Assembly: GCA_016717285.1 (NCBI GenBank)
Contig: JADKFU010000005.1
Coordinates: 1,968,501 to 2,032,500 of the forward strand
Direction of reading: 5' to 3'
Source of the DNA: Chitinophagaceae bacterium
Lineage (GTDB): Bacteria > Bacteroidota > Bacteroidia > Chitinophagales > UBA10324
DNA: 64,000 nt
How positions within the stretch are numbered: position 1 is the stretch's first letter; each line of letters begins with the position of its first letter. Of the stretch, positions 37,509 through 45,540 are shown one piece after another. Under the pieces are notes generated by a model, which worked only from the letters and a program-made list of their open reading frames with translations, did no database searches and had not been told where the DNA came from. The position numbers and the translations under genes are program-made.

Positions 37509-37550
37509 TTGGGAGAAATATTTTTCATTATTAAAATTGTCTTTAATGTT

Positions 37551-37618
37551 CTAAACGAATGATGGTTTCGCTTCATTTAACCACTGAACCGCCAATTTCT
37601 TGTAGGTGCTGTTATGCG
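37551..37618 (-). repeat. attC-like site 7 (after the zinc-ribbon cassette), short
   Basis: Minus strand: starts GCATAACAGCACCTACAAGA, then AATTGGCGGTTC, and ends CGTTTAG. The first half closely matches attC-like 6, but the site is about half as long, as if the inner part were lost. Confidence 0.55.
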
Positions 37619-37725
37619 CTGCCTTGCTGTTCGTCCGAAGCGCAACTGTTTGAAGTCCACAGAGAAGTTTGTTAGAAGCAAGGAACCCTATCATTTTTGA
37701 GTTACTGTCTTCGGTGAAAAAAACG

Positions 37726-37992
37726 CTAATTGTTTTTCCATCTTCCTAATCGCTTCATCCCTCTTGTAAATAACCAAGAGAAGAATTTTGAGTGTCCGCC
37801 TTCCATCATTTTTTGTTTGTTCAATTCCTGAAATTCTTTTACATCATTTCCTTTATAAGTGAATTCACCTTTTTCGTAGCAATAAGAACAATACATTTTG
37901 CTGATGCTCCCATCGGCATTTGTTCCTCCACCTTTTGGGTCTCGTTTTAAAGGCATTCCACATGATTGGCAATTTTTAAATTCGTTTGTCAT
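37726..37992 (-). CDS. Putative zinc-ribbon protein (cassette 7)
   Basis: 88 residues: NCQSCGMPLKRDPKGGG then MYCSYCYEKGEFTYKG forms a four-Cys zinc ribbon (Cys-x2-Cys ... Cys-x2-Cys), followed by a helical tail (FQELNKQKMMEGGHSKFF) with an aromatic end. This is a common small orphan in Bacteroidota and integron cassette arrays. Function unknown. It lies alone between two attC-like sites. Confidence 0.8.
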   Translation of the reverse strand: MTNEFKNCQSCGMPLKRDPKGGGTNADGSISKMYCSYCYEKGEFTYKGNDVKEFQELNKQKMMEGGHSKFFSWLFTRGMKRLGRWKNN

Positions 37993-38054
37993 ACTAATTT
38001 GTTTTTTGCTATTTGTTTATGTTAACACACTGTTCAATCGGAGCGATTAAGGTT

Positions 38055-38189
38055 GCCGATAACGCTTTGCAGCTACAAGAAGTTGGCGATTTCGGAGACG
38101 AAAACTGTCTACCAGCACTGAACTTGATACGAAGCACAAAGCTCCATTTAACCACGGAACCGCCAATTTTTTGTAGGTGCTGTTAGGCG
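38055..38189 (-). repeat. attC-like palindrome 6 (after the VIT1-type cassette)
   Basis: On the minus strand it begins with GCCTAAC, an exact RYYYAAC core, and ends with CGTTATCGGC. The inner arms CACCTACAAAAAATTGGCG and CGCCAACTTCTTGTAGCTG are near-perfect inverse repeats. The length of 135 bp and the layout are those of an integron attC. Confidence 0.75.
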
Positions 38190-38232
38190 TAGTTTTTATT
38201 TCAGTTTCTATACAATTTATTAAAATCATAAA

Positions 38233-38934
38233 TTATATTTTAACACCAAAGATATAGCCCACCAGAGCTGATAAGCCCATTGCGATTGTCCCCCAAATAG
38301 TAATGCGTAAAATAGCTTTTTTTACACTTGAACCACCTGTTTTGGCCGCAGTTGTTCCCAAAACAATTAAAAAAATAGTTGTGAAACCATATAACCAATA
38401 TTCCAGTCCTTTTATTGGTGCAAAAAGTATTACTAAAAGAGGTAATACTCCTCCAACAATAAATGATGCTCCTGATGCAATGGCTGCTTGTATTGGATTT
38501 GCTTGGCTAATCTCGTTTATACCCAGTTCTTCTCTAATGTGTGTTCCCAATGCGTCTTTCTCTGTCATTTCAATGGCTACTTGCATTGCTGTTTCTTTTT
38601 TTAGTCCTCTTTTCTCATAGATTTGAGCTAATATATTTAACTCTATATCTGGCATTTCTTTGAGTTCTTTGATTTCTCTTTCAATGTCAGCTTTTTCTGT
38701 GTCAGTTTGAGAACTTACAGAAACATATTCACCGGCAGCCATAGATAATGCACCAGCTACAAGTCCCGCGACTGTTGCTAAAACAATAGGCTCTCTTGTT
38801 GAACTTGCAGCAGCAACTCCTATTGCAAGACTGGAAATAGAAATTATTCCATCGTTTGCTCCTAAAACAGCTGCTCTCAACCAGTTGCTTCGGTGTATAT
38901 AATGGCTGTCTAAATAGTTATCAATTGTTATCAT
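38233..38934 (-). CDS. VIT1/CCC1-family transporter (cassette 6)
   Basis: 233 residues from the ATG at 38934; a TTG at 38958 would lie inside the attC end and is unlikely. Family marks: SNWLRAAVLGANDGIISISS near 11, LVAGALSMAAGEYVSVSSQT near 58 and four further membrane segments, ending GLSALVGYIFGVKI. The cytoplasmic metal-binding region with DTEKADIEREIKELKEMP and the Glu/Met-rich ELGINEI is present. These proteins move Fe2+/Mn2+ across membranes. It is a single-gene cassette, with its start ~38 bp from the upstream attC end. Confidence 0.88.
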   Translation of the reverse strand: MITIDNYLDSHYIHRSNWLRAAVLGANDGIISISSLAIGVAAASSTREPIVLATVAGLVAGALSMAAGEYVSVSSQTDTEKADIEREIKELKEMPDIELNILAQIYEKRGLKKETAMQVAIEMTEKDALGTHIREELGINEISQANPIQAAIASGASFIVGGVLPLLVILFAPIKGLEYWLYGFTTIFLIVLGTTAAKTGGSSVKKAILRITIWGTIAMGLSALVGYIFGVKI

Positions 38935-38965
38935 TGTGTTGTTGTTGTCGGTTGTCAAAAATTAC

Positions 38966-39505
38966 GCCTAACGAATGGGGCTTTGCGTTGGTGGGCATCT
39001 GAAACAACCAACTACATGCCCGCAATAAAGTTAACTAAATGAAACACTTTTTATGTCCGCACTTTGTGCCCACTAACACAAAACCCATGTTGAACAGAAC
39101 CTTCGGTAGCCCTTCTTAACTATGTACACAAATTAGCGGATTTTTTGTAAACCGTGCTCAAATCAAAAAACCATAAAAATGAGTAACAACAAAAAATCAC
39201 CAATTAATTTTTGCTGCAAAATGGCAGGCAGGTTTGCTATGTGCGCATATGAAAAAAACGAAGTGGTAAGCCAGAAAAGAGCAGCCGTAAAAAATAATCT
39301 GTTCAAAATGATATTAAAAAACCCGGTACAACAACATATCTGTACGCTCAGATTACCTCTGCCCACCTGTCCGGAGTCACGCTGATGTTATTAAATCCCC
39401 ATAAAGCTGTAGGTCAACATGGGAGGGGCTACCGAAGCTTCTTTCAACACAGGATTAAATCGCTGCTCCGCTTCGCTGCGCGCGTTTAATCCTTATATGT
39501 TACTT
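38966..39505 (-). repeat. Composite attC-like region 5 (after the VapBC cassette)
   Basis: The part at 38966-39090 is a family-A attC: GCCTAACGAATGGGGC at one end and CACAAAACCCATGTT at the other, with inner GTTGGTGGGC/GCCCACTAAC. Read on the minus strand its end is CGTTAGGC, an exact GTTRRRY core. The part at 39091-39505 is a nested element with its own inverse arms (TTCGGTAGCCC near 39103 and GGGGCTACCGAAG near 39425) and a GGATTAAA/TTTAATCC hairpin. The same composite occurs at 40253-40919. A possible 67-codon frame inside is not supported as a gene. Confidence 0.7.
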
Positions 39506-39527
39506 GCTGGCAAACTTCAAAGCGTTC

Positions 39528-39932
39528 TCATTTCGTCCAATTAGCTATTTCAAGTCCTCTTATTCGTTTGAAATGAGCTGTGTTATTGGTCACTAATTGA
39601 AGTTCACTTGATATTGCAATGCCTGCTATCAAAATATCGGTGTGTCCGATCTCAGTTCCTTTTCGTCTTAGATCGGCCTGAATAAATGCGGCAACTCTCG
39701 CCATACGTAAAGTAAGTGGAACAACTTTGTTTAAAGCTACAAACTCTTCAAATCGCGTAAGTTGCTTTCTGGCATCCTTATATAAAAGTCCATTTAGAAT
39801 TTCGTAGTAAGTGATGATGCTCAAGCTTATGAAACCAAACTCCTTCAAGTATTCGTCAACTCTAAAAATTACATTTGGGTTACCACGTAAAAATTCCGAA
39901 AGAATATCGGTGTCAAGCATTGATGGCTTCAT
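39528..39932 (-). CDS. vapC: VapC-type PIN-domain toxin (cassette 5)
   Basis: 134 residues. PIN-domain acidic residues are visible: MLDTDILSE (Asp7/Asp9), YYEILNGLL (Glu44), GHTDILIAG (Asp99) and the C-terminal LVTNNTAHF (Asn116). Such toxins cleave RNA, often initiator tRNA. Its ATG overlaps the antitoxin stop by 4 bp (39929-39932). The pair is one cassette between composite attC regions 4 and 5; toxin-antitoxin modules are typical stabilisers of large integron arrays. Confidence 0.88.
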   Translation of the reverse strand: MKPSMLDTDILSEFLRGNPNVIFRVDEYLKEFGFISLSIITYYEILNGLLYKDARKQLTRFEEFVALNKVVPLTLRMARVAAFIQADLRRKGTEIGHTDILIAGIAISSELQLVTNNTAHFKRIRGLEIANWTK

Positions 39933-40168
39933 AAGTCAATGCTGCGGTCAAAAAGTTTTTTTCTTGACTTTTTTGTTTGATGAACAAAGTCGGTATAATC
40001 CTTTGTACTCATATCGCTAAATGCTCCAGCAAACGATAGGATTTTCTTACGCAAGGTCTCCGTTTGCCTTTTAGTAAGCGTTAGTGATTGAACGAACTCA
40101 TGAAGTTCTTCCAGTCGGTTAACCGGAACATCTTTCATCTCCTTAAGTATGGTGTTTAATGTCAGCAT
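39929..40168 (-). CDS. VapC-associated antitoxin (cassette 5)
   Basis: 79 residues: LNTILKEMKDVPVNRLEELH near 4, FVQSLTLTKRQTETLRKKIL near 25, and a disordered basic C-terminus (DFVHQTKKSRKKLFDRSIDL) suited to binding the toxin. It precedes the PIN toxin with an ATGA overlap. DNA-binding class is not clear; the DVPVNRLEELHEFV stretch resembles antitoxins of Bacteroidota VapC pairs. Confidence 0.8.
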   Translation of the reverse strand: MLTLNTILKEMKDVPVNRLEELHEFVQSLTLTKRQTETLRKKILSFAGAFSDMSTKDYTDFVHQTKKSRKKLFDRSIDL

Positions 40169-40252
40169 TGCCTTAATATTTTTTGATAAAGGTATTGAAA
40201 ATATGGAGTCAATTAGCAGTTAATAAATTCAAGTGGGCTGGCTCTATTGCTT

Positions 40253-40919
40253 GCCGCTAACGAATGGGGTTTTGCGTTGGTGGGCATCTGAAACAACCAA
40301 CTACATGCCCGCAATAAAGTTAACTAAATGAAACACTTTTTATGTCCGCACTTTGTGCCCACTAACACAAAACCCATGTTGAACAGAACCTTCGGTAGCC
40401 CTTCTTAACTATGTACACAAATTAGCGGATTTTTTGTAAACCGTGCTCAAATCAAAAAACCATAAAAATGAGCAACGACAAAAAATCAAAGACCACATTA
40501 GTGTCGCAAACAAAAATTCATGTAACAGGTTTTGCGGCTGTTGATTCAAAATTTATGGAGCGCGTAACGATTGATCAGCGCAACACATCAGGAAAAATAC
40601 CAACAAAAAATCACCAATTAATTTTTGCTGCAAAATGGCAGGCAGGTTTGCTATGTGCGCATATGAAAAAAACGAAGTGGTAAGCCAGAAAAGATTAGCC
40701 GTAAAAAATAATCTGTTCAAAATGATATTAAAAAACGGGCACAACAACATATCTGTACACTCAGATTACCTCTGCCCGCCTGTTCGCAATCGCACTGATT
40801 TTATTAAATCCCCATAAGGCTGCAAGTCAACATCGGAGGGGCTACCGAAGCTTCTTTCAACACAGGATTAAATCGCTGCTCCGCTTCGCTGCGCGCGTTT
40901 AATCCTTATATGTTATGTG
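40253..40919 (-). repeat. Composite attC-like region 4 (after the reversed PIN/antitoxin cassette)
   Basis: It has the same make-up as 38966-39505, but about 127 bp longer. The extra block, roughly 40481-40600, lies between two copies of ACAAAAAATCA; in copy 5 only one copy remains, so a deletion between short direct repeats explains the difference. Frames of 71 and 60 codons here (40468-40683 and 40635-40817) are in different phases and may be the decayed remains of one small gene. Confidence 0.7.
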
Positions 40920-40934
40920 TAGTGCTTTCTTCAG

Positions 40935-41099
40935 TTATGGTCGTCCAACAAGTTTAGTTTTGTTGTCTGTAAGTTGCTTTTTGATGTATGCTTTTAATTC
41001 GTCAAAAGTCATATTTTGAGTTTCAGAGCTTATCTTTTCTCTTATGTCTCTCATCATTTTTACAGCGTCAAACTGTTTTTCTTTTTTAGTCGTTTCCAT
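40935..41099 (-). CDS. Small antitoxin of the PIN pair (cassette 4)
   Basis: 54 residues, read by hand: METTKKEKQFDAVKMMRDIR, then EKISSETQNMTFDELKAY, then IKKQLTDNKTKLVGRP. The MMRDIREKIS...MTFDELKAYI pattern is common among small antitoxins next to PIN toxins. Unusually it follows the toxin; its ATG (41099) lies inside the toxin's last codons, overlapping by 14 bp. It ends 16 bp before the attC-like region 4. Confidence 0.7.
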   Translation of the reverse strand: METTKKEKQFDAVKMMRDIREKISSETQNMTFDELKAYIKKQLTDNKTKLVGRP

Positions 41100-41550
41100 A
41101 ATTTACAAGGTCTTTGGGGCTTCTGATTTCAATCATTGAATACCCAAGTCGTAAGTTGACAGAATTGTAGCCCTTAATTCGGTCAAGATTTACAATATGT
41201 TTAAAGTTCCAACTTGCTAAAACGTCCACTTTGTTAATGGTCGCCAATGCAATATGTCGGCAGTCTTCCAAACTTGTCTTGCCAACAACTTTTTCGTTTA
41301 TGTAAGAGTCTGCAAGCCTTACGGCCTCTTCGGTTAGTTCAACTCTTTCAAACTTGTCAGCCGAAAATTTAAGTAAATGTTCTCGTACTTGCTGTGGTGC
41401 GTTTATCAATTCAAGGTCAAGTAAGTCAGATACTACAAAAACAACCTCATTGTTATCAAGTCGTTCAAATAGCTTAATTGTCGCCTCTTTGAATTCTTTA
41501 TCAAAGTAGCCGCCTACCAGTGATGTGTCTATGTAAATTCTCTGTTTCAT
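41086..41550 (-). CDS. PIN-domain toxin (cassette 4)
   Basis: 154 residues. The PIN fold's acidic residues are RIYIDTSLVGGYFD (Asp8), LLDLELINAP (Glu47), TSLEDCRHIALA (Asp96) and the C-terminal ASWNFKHIVN. This group of PIN proteins with I-D-T-S-x-x-G-G-x-x-D is common in Bacteroidota and cyanobacteria. The gene order toxin-then-antitoxin is reversed relative to vapBC. The ATG at 41550 is clear. Confidence 0.85.
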   Translation of the reverse strand: MKQRIYIDTSLVGGYFDKEFKEATIKLFERLDNNEVVFVVSDLLDLELINAPQQVREHLLKFSADKFERVELTEEAVRLADSYINEKVVGKTSLEDCRHIALATINKVDVLASWNFKHIVNLDRIKGYNSVNLRLGYSMIEIRSPKDLVNYGND

Positions 41551-41623
41551 TTAATTTTCTGCCCATGCAAAGATAGCCAAAATGGTGTCTATTGAATTCT
41601 TTTGGGGTCGGTCTTAGCATTAC

Positions 41624-41775
41624 ACATAACGAAGAAGGGATTAAAGAAGTAAAAAAAAGAAGGGTTTAGAAGTACAACTGTTCCTTTACCTGCACTGTTC
41701 ATTAGAAGCTCAACTCTTTGTTTACCTGTCAAAGCCCTTCATTTTTTTATTTCTTTTAATCTTACTGTTATCCGC
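41624..41775 (-). repeat. attC-like palindrome 3 (after the 41824-42741 cassette)
   Basis: On the minus strand it starts GGATAACAGTAAGATTAAAA and ends CTTCTTCGTTATGTG. Outer arms of ~40 nt pair closely in spite of being purine-rich (GAAATAAAAAAATGAAGGG against GAAGTAAAAAAAAGAAGGG). It has a different sequence family from sites 1, 2, 4 and 5 but the same architecture. Confidence 0.7.
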
Positions 41776-41823
41776 AGTTTTGCTGTTCAGTCGAAGCACA
41801 GAAGTTTGGAGTTAGCATGAAAG

Positions 41824-42741
41824 TTAATTAGAACTTATTGCCTCATTAAGTTTTGAAATATCACCATTGTCAACAGTTGTGCCTTTCATTTCGTATGTTC
41901 CATAAATCACTTCCATGTTTTCAAGATTGTAAATGTAAATGTCCTTACCTCCGCTGAAGACAGGACAGAAATAACAAGACTCTTTATCTTTACTTTTAAT
42001 TGCAGTTTCGATTTCTTGTTGACTTACTATTTTATACTTGAACTTGTATGTCTTTAAAATTTCCTCTGTAATTGCGAACTTACCTTTTTCGTTTTTATTT
42101 TTAAGAAGGTTTTCGTTTACCAACAAAGTTTTACTTTTTAAAACATTTGCCTTCAAATTTATTTGGCTCAAAACATCGCTTAAAACATTAAACGGTGCTC
42201 CTTTTATTTTTTTATCACGAGAAATGATAATAGCATCCTGCATACTTTTTATCATTAAGCCAAGCCTATACGAACACAACAAAATGTTGGATTCAAGATT
42301 AAAATTATCGAATGGTGAATAAACAATAATATTATAATCGCGGTAATCCAAAATAGACTTTCTTCCGCCTGGTAAAATCGAAAGCCAACGATTATCGTTT
42401 AACATTTTCCATTGATAAACTAAGTTGGGTGTAAGGTGTGCGTCACCAAGGTCACTTAAAGATAAGGGTACTAAAAAGGATGAGGTCTTGTCTTGAATAA
42501 TTTTTTTATCCTTTAAATCCATGTTGTTAATAAATTCAAACTTAGTAAGTGTCCAGTTATTTTGAACAGCCTCTTTAATTGCAGCATCATATTTTGCATC
42601 ACCAACTAAACATACTTTTAGTATTGAGTTAAAAAAATCCTGCATATAGGCATCATCATAATGCAGTGTAATGTTTTGTGAATTAGCTTTTCCTGCAATA
42701 GCAACAAGTGCGATTAAATAAATAAAATGTTTATAGTTCAT
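41824..42741 (-). CDS. Secreted hypothetical protein (cassette 3)
   Basis: 305 residues from the ATG at 42741, which opens a signal peptide (MNYKHFIYLIALVAIAGKAN). I do not recognise the family. The body has NITLHYDDAYMQDFFNSILK, CLVGDAKYDAAIKEAVQNN, YNIIVYSPFDNFNLESNILL and a late CYFCPVF. It is low in GC and Lys/Asn-rich compared with housekeeping genes nearby, which fits acquisition. It is a single-gene cassette between attC-like sites 2 and 3. Confidence 0.65.
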   Translation of the reverse strand: MNYKHFIYLIALVAIAGKANSQNITLHYDDAYMQDFFNSILKVCLVGDAKYDAAIKEAVQNNWTLTKFEFINNMDLKDKKIIQDKTSSFLVPLSLSDLGDAHLTPNLVYQWKMLNDNRWLSILPGGRKSILDYRDYNIIVYSPFDNFNLESNILLCSYRLGLMIKSMQDAIIISRDKKIKGAPFNVLSDVLSQINLKANVLKSKTLLVNENLLKNKNEKGKFAITEEILKTYKFKYKIVSQQEIETAIKSKDKESCYFCPVFSGGKDIYIYNLENMEVIYGTYEMKGTTVDNGDISKLNEAISSN

Positions 42742-42835
42742 AATTTTGAATTTTTGTTTGTACAAATTTATATGGTTAATTGAAATACTGATGTTTGATG
42801 TTACTGATGTCGGTTGTTCGGAGCGTTAAAATTGC

Positions 42836-42963
42836 GGATAACGGAAAGGGGCTTTGCGTTGGTGGGCTTTTGAAGCAATCAACTTCATGCCCGCAATAAA
42901 GTTAACTAAATGAAACACTTTTTATGTTCGCACTTCGTGCCCACTAACGCAAAACCCATGTAA
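42836..42963 (-). repeat. attC-like palindrome 2, main part (interrupted by IS)
   Basis: Family A: GGATAACGGAAAGGGGCTTT at the left, inner GTTGGTGGGC and GCCCACTAACGC, and CAAAACCCATG at the right. The right end is cut by the IS at 42964 and continues after it at 44740-44757 (CACCCATGTTAGC). It follows cassette 2. Confidence 0.7.
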
Positions 42964-44739
42964 CCGTTGCACAACTTCTTCCTGAGATGGTATTCATGCA
43001 TGATTTTGAACAGCGATCAGCTTAAGTCGCTGATAGTTTTAAAAAAATTGTCGGGGATTTTTTTCAGACAAGTTTCGCTGCATACTGTGGTGTAGGACGT
43101 GGTAAAACAAAAAACAGCGCTGAAAGCAGTTTTTGAACAAATTCGGAAGCATTTTCTATCATCGCTGCCGCTTTTGAATTTGTTTTTTTGCTCGTGAAGC
43201 GGATATACTTCTTCAGGTTATAAGTGAGTGCTGCCATCATGATGTGTTTATTGGCCTGGTGGATGCCTCTGGTGTTGACTCTTCTCATATTTACAAAGTT
43301 CAGCAGCGTCCCCAGCACTGGTTCTACGGTGCTGCTGCGCTTTTTCATCAGCCGTTTGCCATATGGGGTTTTGAGCTTCTCATGCATCTGATCATATAGT
43401 GGTTTATGGATGCTGTGCTCGATCTTCTTATAATCACCCTTACCAATGCAACTGCTTCTTAACGGACAACTTTTGCATTTACTGTTGTCACTGCGGTAAA
43501 CCTTCATCGCATGCTTGTCGTAGCTGTACCTTATTTTTTTGAAGGGAAGGGTGGCTTTATTTCCTCTTGTACATTCATAGCGGTCCTGTTCTTTGTTATA
43601 GATAAACCCTTCCCGTTCATTTTTATACTGCCCGAAGTTGGGGATGTAGGCATCGATATTATTTGAAGCACAGTATTGTAGTGCCTCACCGCTGCTGTAG
43701 CCTGTATCGGCTGTGATCTGTTCTAAATGGAGGTCATTTTCTTTTAAGTTAGTGGTGGCCTGCTTTACGATGTGTTCAAGACATTCACTATCGCGTTTAT
43801 CGGCAAAATCGGCTCCTGCTGCCGTGATCACATGGCAGCTTTGATCTACTGCCACCTGTGCCAGGTAATTCATCTGCCTCGTTTTGCCGGGCTTGACTGC
43901 AATACGCGCATCAGGATCAGTGGGAGAAGTATGGGTATGGTTACTTAAATATTTTCCACGGATCTGGTTACTGTTTTGATCAGCTCCCTTACTACTTCCA
44001 CCGGGCATGTCTTTATATTCCTCTGCTTTCCATTGGTGATGGGATTGGACGGCTTTGTGCTTATCACGACTGATGGTGGGGCTTGCTTTATCAGAAGGAG
44101 TGAGTGTGGGAGGTTTTATTTTGAACTCACTTTGTTCGTTCAGTTCACTGCTGTATTGTTCTACATCATCAAGTATCTGTTTTTCAACCAGCGAATCCAT
44201 ACTGCAATTTGCTTTCACGTGAGCGCTGTCAATGGCCTGTCGTTTACCGCGAACCATACCAGCCTCAATACACAGGCTCAGTATGTTTTTAAACAATGCA
44301 AGAAAAACTTCTTCACCGTACAGTTGCCTGGTGCGACTAATGGTCGAATGCCAGGGAAGTGGTTCATCGATATCATATTTCAAATACAACCTTACATCCA
44401 GGCAGTTGCTGCAATACTCCATCAGGCGGCGATCCGAACCTATATTGTTGAGGTAACCCACCAAACAGATCTTAAAAAACACTACAGGATCAATGCTGTC
44501 CTGACCTTCACTTCCATAATAACGTGCAGTTTGCTTATACAGAAAATGCAAATCAATAGCTGCACTGAGCTTACGGTAAAAGTTCTCCTTTGGAACCAGG
44601 TCATCAATGTGAACCTGGTAGAGCATTTTGGGTATTATTTCTTTACGGCCTTGCATGACACAAATATCTCAGAACAGCATTTGATATCCTCCTTCGATCT
44701 CAGGTAGTTATTCACTATGTTTGGTGAGTTGTGCAACGG
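42964..44739 (-). mobile_element. IS1182-family insertion sequence
   Basis: The ends are CCGTTGCACAAC (42964-42975) and GTTGTGCAACGG (44728-44739), a perfect 12-bp terminal inverted repeat. The element carries one transposase gene on the minus strand. The bases next to the ends, ACCCATGTAA on the left and CACCCATGTTA on the right, suggest a target duplication of ACCCATGT. It landed in the end of an attC-like site. Confidence 0.85.
43064..44656 (-). CDS. IS1182-family transposase
   Basis: 530 residues, DDE type. First Asp in QAIDSAHVKANCSMD (143), second in QITADTGYSSGEAL (~316), Glu in STVEPVLGTLLNF (~443). The family N-terminus (LVPKENFYRKLSAAIDLHF, then DPVVFFKICLVGYL) and the Cys cluster CKSCPLRSSCIGKG near 396 are present. 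The gene appears intact, so the element may be active. The ATG at 44656 lies ~83 bp from the right end of the IS. Confidence 0.92.
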   Translation of the reverse strand: MQGRKEIIPKMLYQVHIDDLVPKENFYRKLSAAIDLHFLYKQTARYYGSEGQDSIDPVVFFKICLVGYLNNIGSDRRLMEYCSNCLDVRLYLKYDIDEPLPWHSTISRTRQLYGEEVFLALFKNILSLCIEAGMVRGKRQAIDSAHVKANCSMDSLVEKQILDDVEQYSSELNEQSEFKIKPPTLTPSDKASPTISRDKHKAVQSHHQWKAEEYKDMPGGSSKGADQNSNQIRGKYLSNHTHTSPTDPDARIAVKPGKTRQMNYLAQVAVDQSCHVITAAGADFADKRDSECLEHIVKQATTNLKENDLHLEQITADTGYSSGEALQYCASNNIDAYIPNFGQYKNEREGFIYNKEQDRYECTRGNKATLPFKKIRYSYDKHAMKVYRSDNSKCKSCPLRSSCIGKGDYKKIEHSIHKPLYDQMHEKLKTPYGKRLMKKRSSTVEPVLGTLLNFVNMRRVNTRGIHQANKHIMMAALTYNLKKYIRFTSKKTNSKAAAMIENASEFVQKLLSALFFVLPRPTPQYAAKLV

Positions 44740-44760
44740 GCACCCATGTTAGCAGCAGTA

Positions 44761-45321
44761 CTATTTTAAGCTTTTTTGATGCCGAGCATAGCCATTATTC
44801 TCGCCAATTTTAATTTTTTTATTGTCAACGGTAATAAAGAACTGCCGGCCTGTCTGATCAGTATAGTTTCTAGTATAAAGTTCAAGTACTTCATTTCGGT
44901 AGGTCGCAATTTTTTCGTCAGTCCATTGCAGATTGAAATGTCTTGAAAGGTTTTTAAGTACTTGTTCTACTCGTTGCTCACTGTTTAATATTGTGTCATA
45001 ATTTTTCAAAGTCTCGACGACGTCAGTGACAAAGCTTTCTCTTGTATCTTTATTCTCGAACGCTTGTTGGATTTCTCGCCTTAATTGTCCTGGAACATCA
45101 TTAAGTTGTTTTCTTCCTTTACCTTCAATTCTTAAGGGTCTGTCCGAGTTTATTGGCAATCTAATTCTTACTTCTTGTTGCTTGCCATTGAGTCGGTAGT
45201 TTGTCTTCTTGTCAATATGAATATCAATGGAAGGATTATCCCAATTCTTAACTTCTCCATTTCCTCGCTTGTGATCGTCTATAATTATTGTTTGCTTATC
45301 AATTAGTTTTTTTAAGCTCAT
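44761..45321 (-). CDS. Hypothetical soluble protein (cassette 2)
   Basis: 186 residues; no family recognised. It begins MSLKKLIDKQTIIIDDHKRG, is rich in charged residues (EVRIRLPINSDRPLRIEGKG) with helical segments (LRREIQQAFENKDTRES), and ends GENNGYARHQKSLK. No signal peptide or membrane segment is seen. The TAG stop is directly followed by the attC-like GCTAAC of site 2, and the gene starts 26 bp from site 1; this is very compact, as in integron cassettes. Confidence 0.65.
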   Translation of the reverse strand: MSLKKLIDKQTIIIDDHKRGNGEVKNWDNPSIDIHIDKKTNYRLNGKQQEVRIRLPINSDRPLRIEGKGRKQLNDVPGQLRREIQQAFENKDTRESFVTDVVETLKNYDTILNSEQRVEQVLKNLSRHFNLQWTDEKIATYRNEVLELYTRNYTDQTGRQFFITVDNKKIKIGENNGYARHQKSLK

Positions 45322-45346
45322 ATCTTAGGGAGTCGATTGTATTGCT

Positions 45347-45476
45347 GCTAACGAATGGGGCTTTGCGTTGGTGGGCGTTTGAAACAACCAACTGCATGCC
45401 CGGAATAAAGGTAACTAAATGAAACACTTTTTATGTCCGCACTTCGTGCCCACTAACGCAAAACCCATGTTATGCG
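45347..45476 (-). repeat. attC-like palindrome 1 (after the first cassette)
   Basis: The best example of family A. The + strand left arm (45349-45376) opens TAACGAATGGGGCTTTGCG and continues GTTGGTGGGC. The right arm (45448-45476) is GCCCACTAACGCAAAACCCA followed by TGTTATGCG. The arms pair over ~28 bases with few mismatches. Total length is 130 bp, with a spacer that is conserved in sites 2, 4 and 5. Confidence 0.8.
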
Positions 45477-45540
45477 TTCGTGCTACTGTGGCTTGAAGCT
45501 GAGTTTTTAGAATCAAACAAATTGTTCCACACTTGGCTCG

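Noticed and set aside
39163..40817. Small frames inside the composite attC regions (for example 40468-40683 and the hydrophobic minus-strand frames)
   Set aside because: The frames are in conflicting phases in the two copies and change with the deletion; they may be remains of a gene but are not supported as coding.
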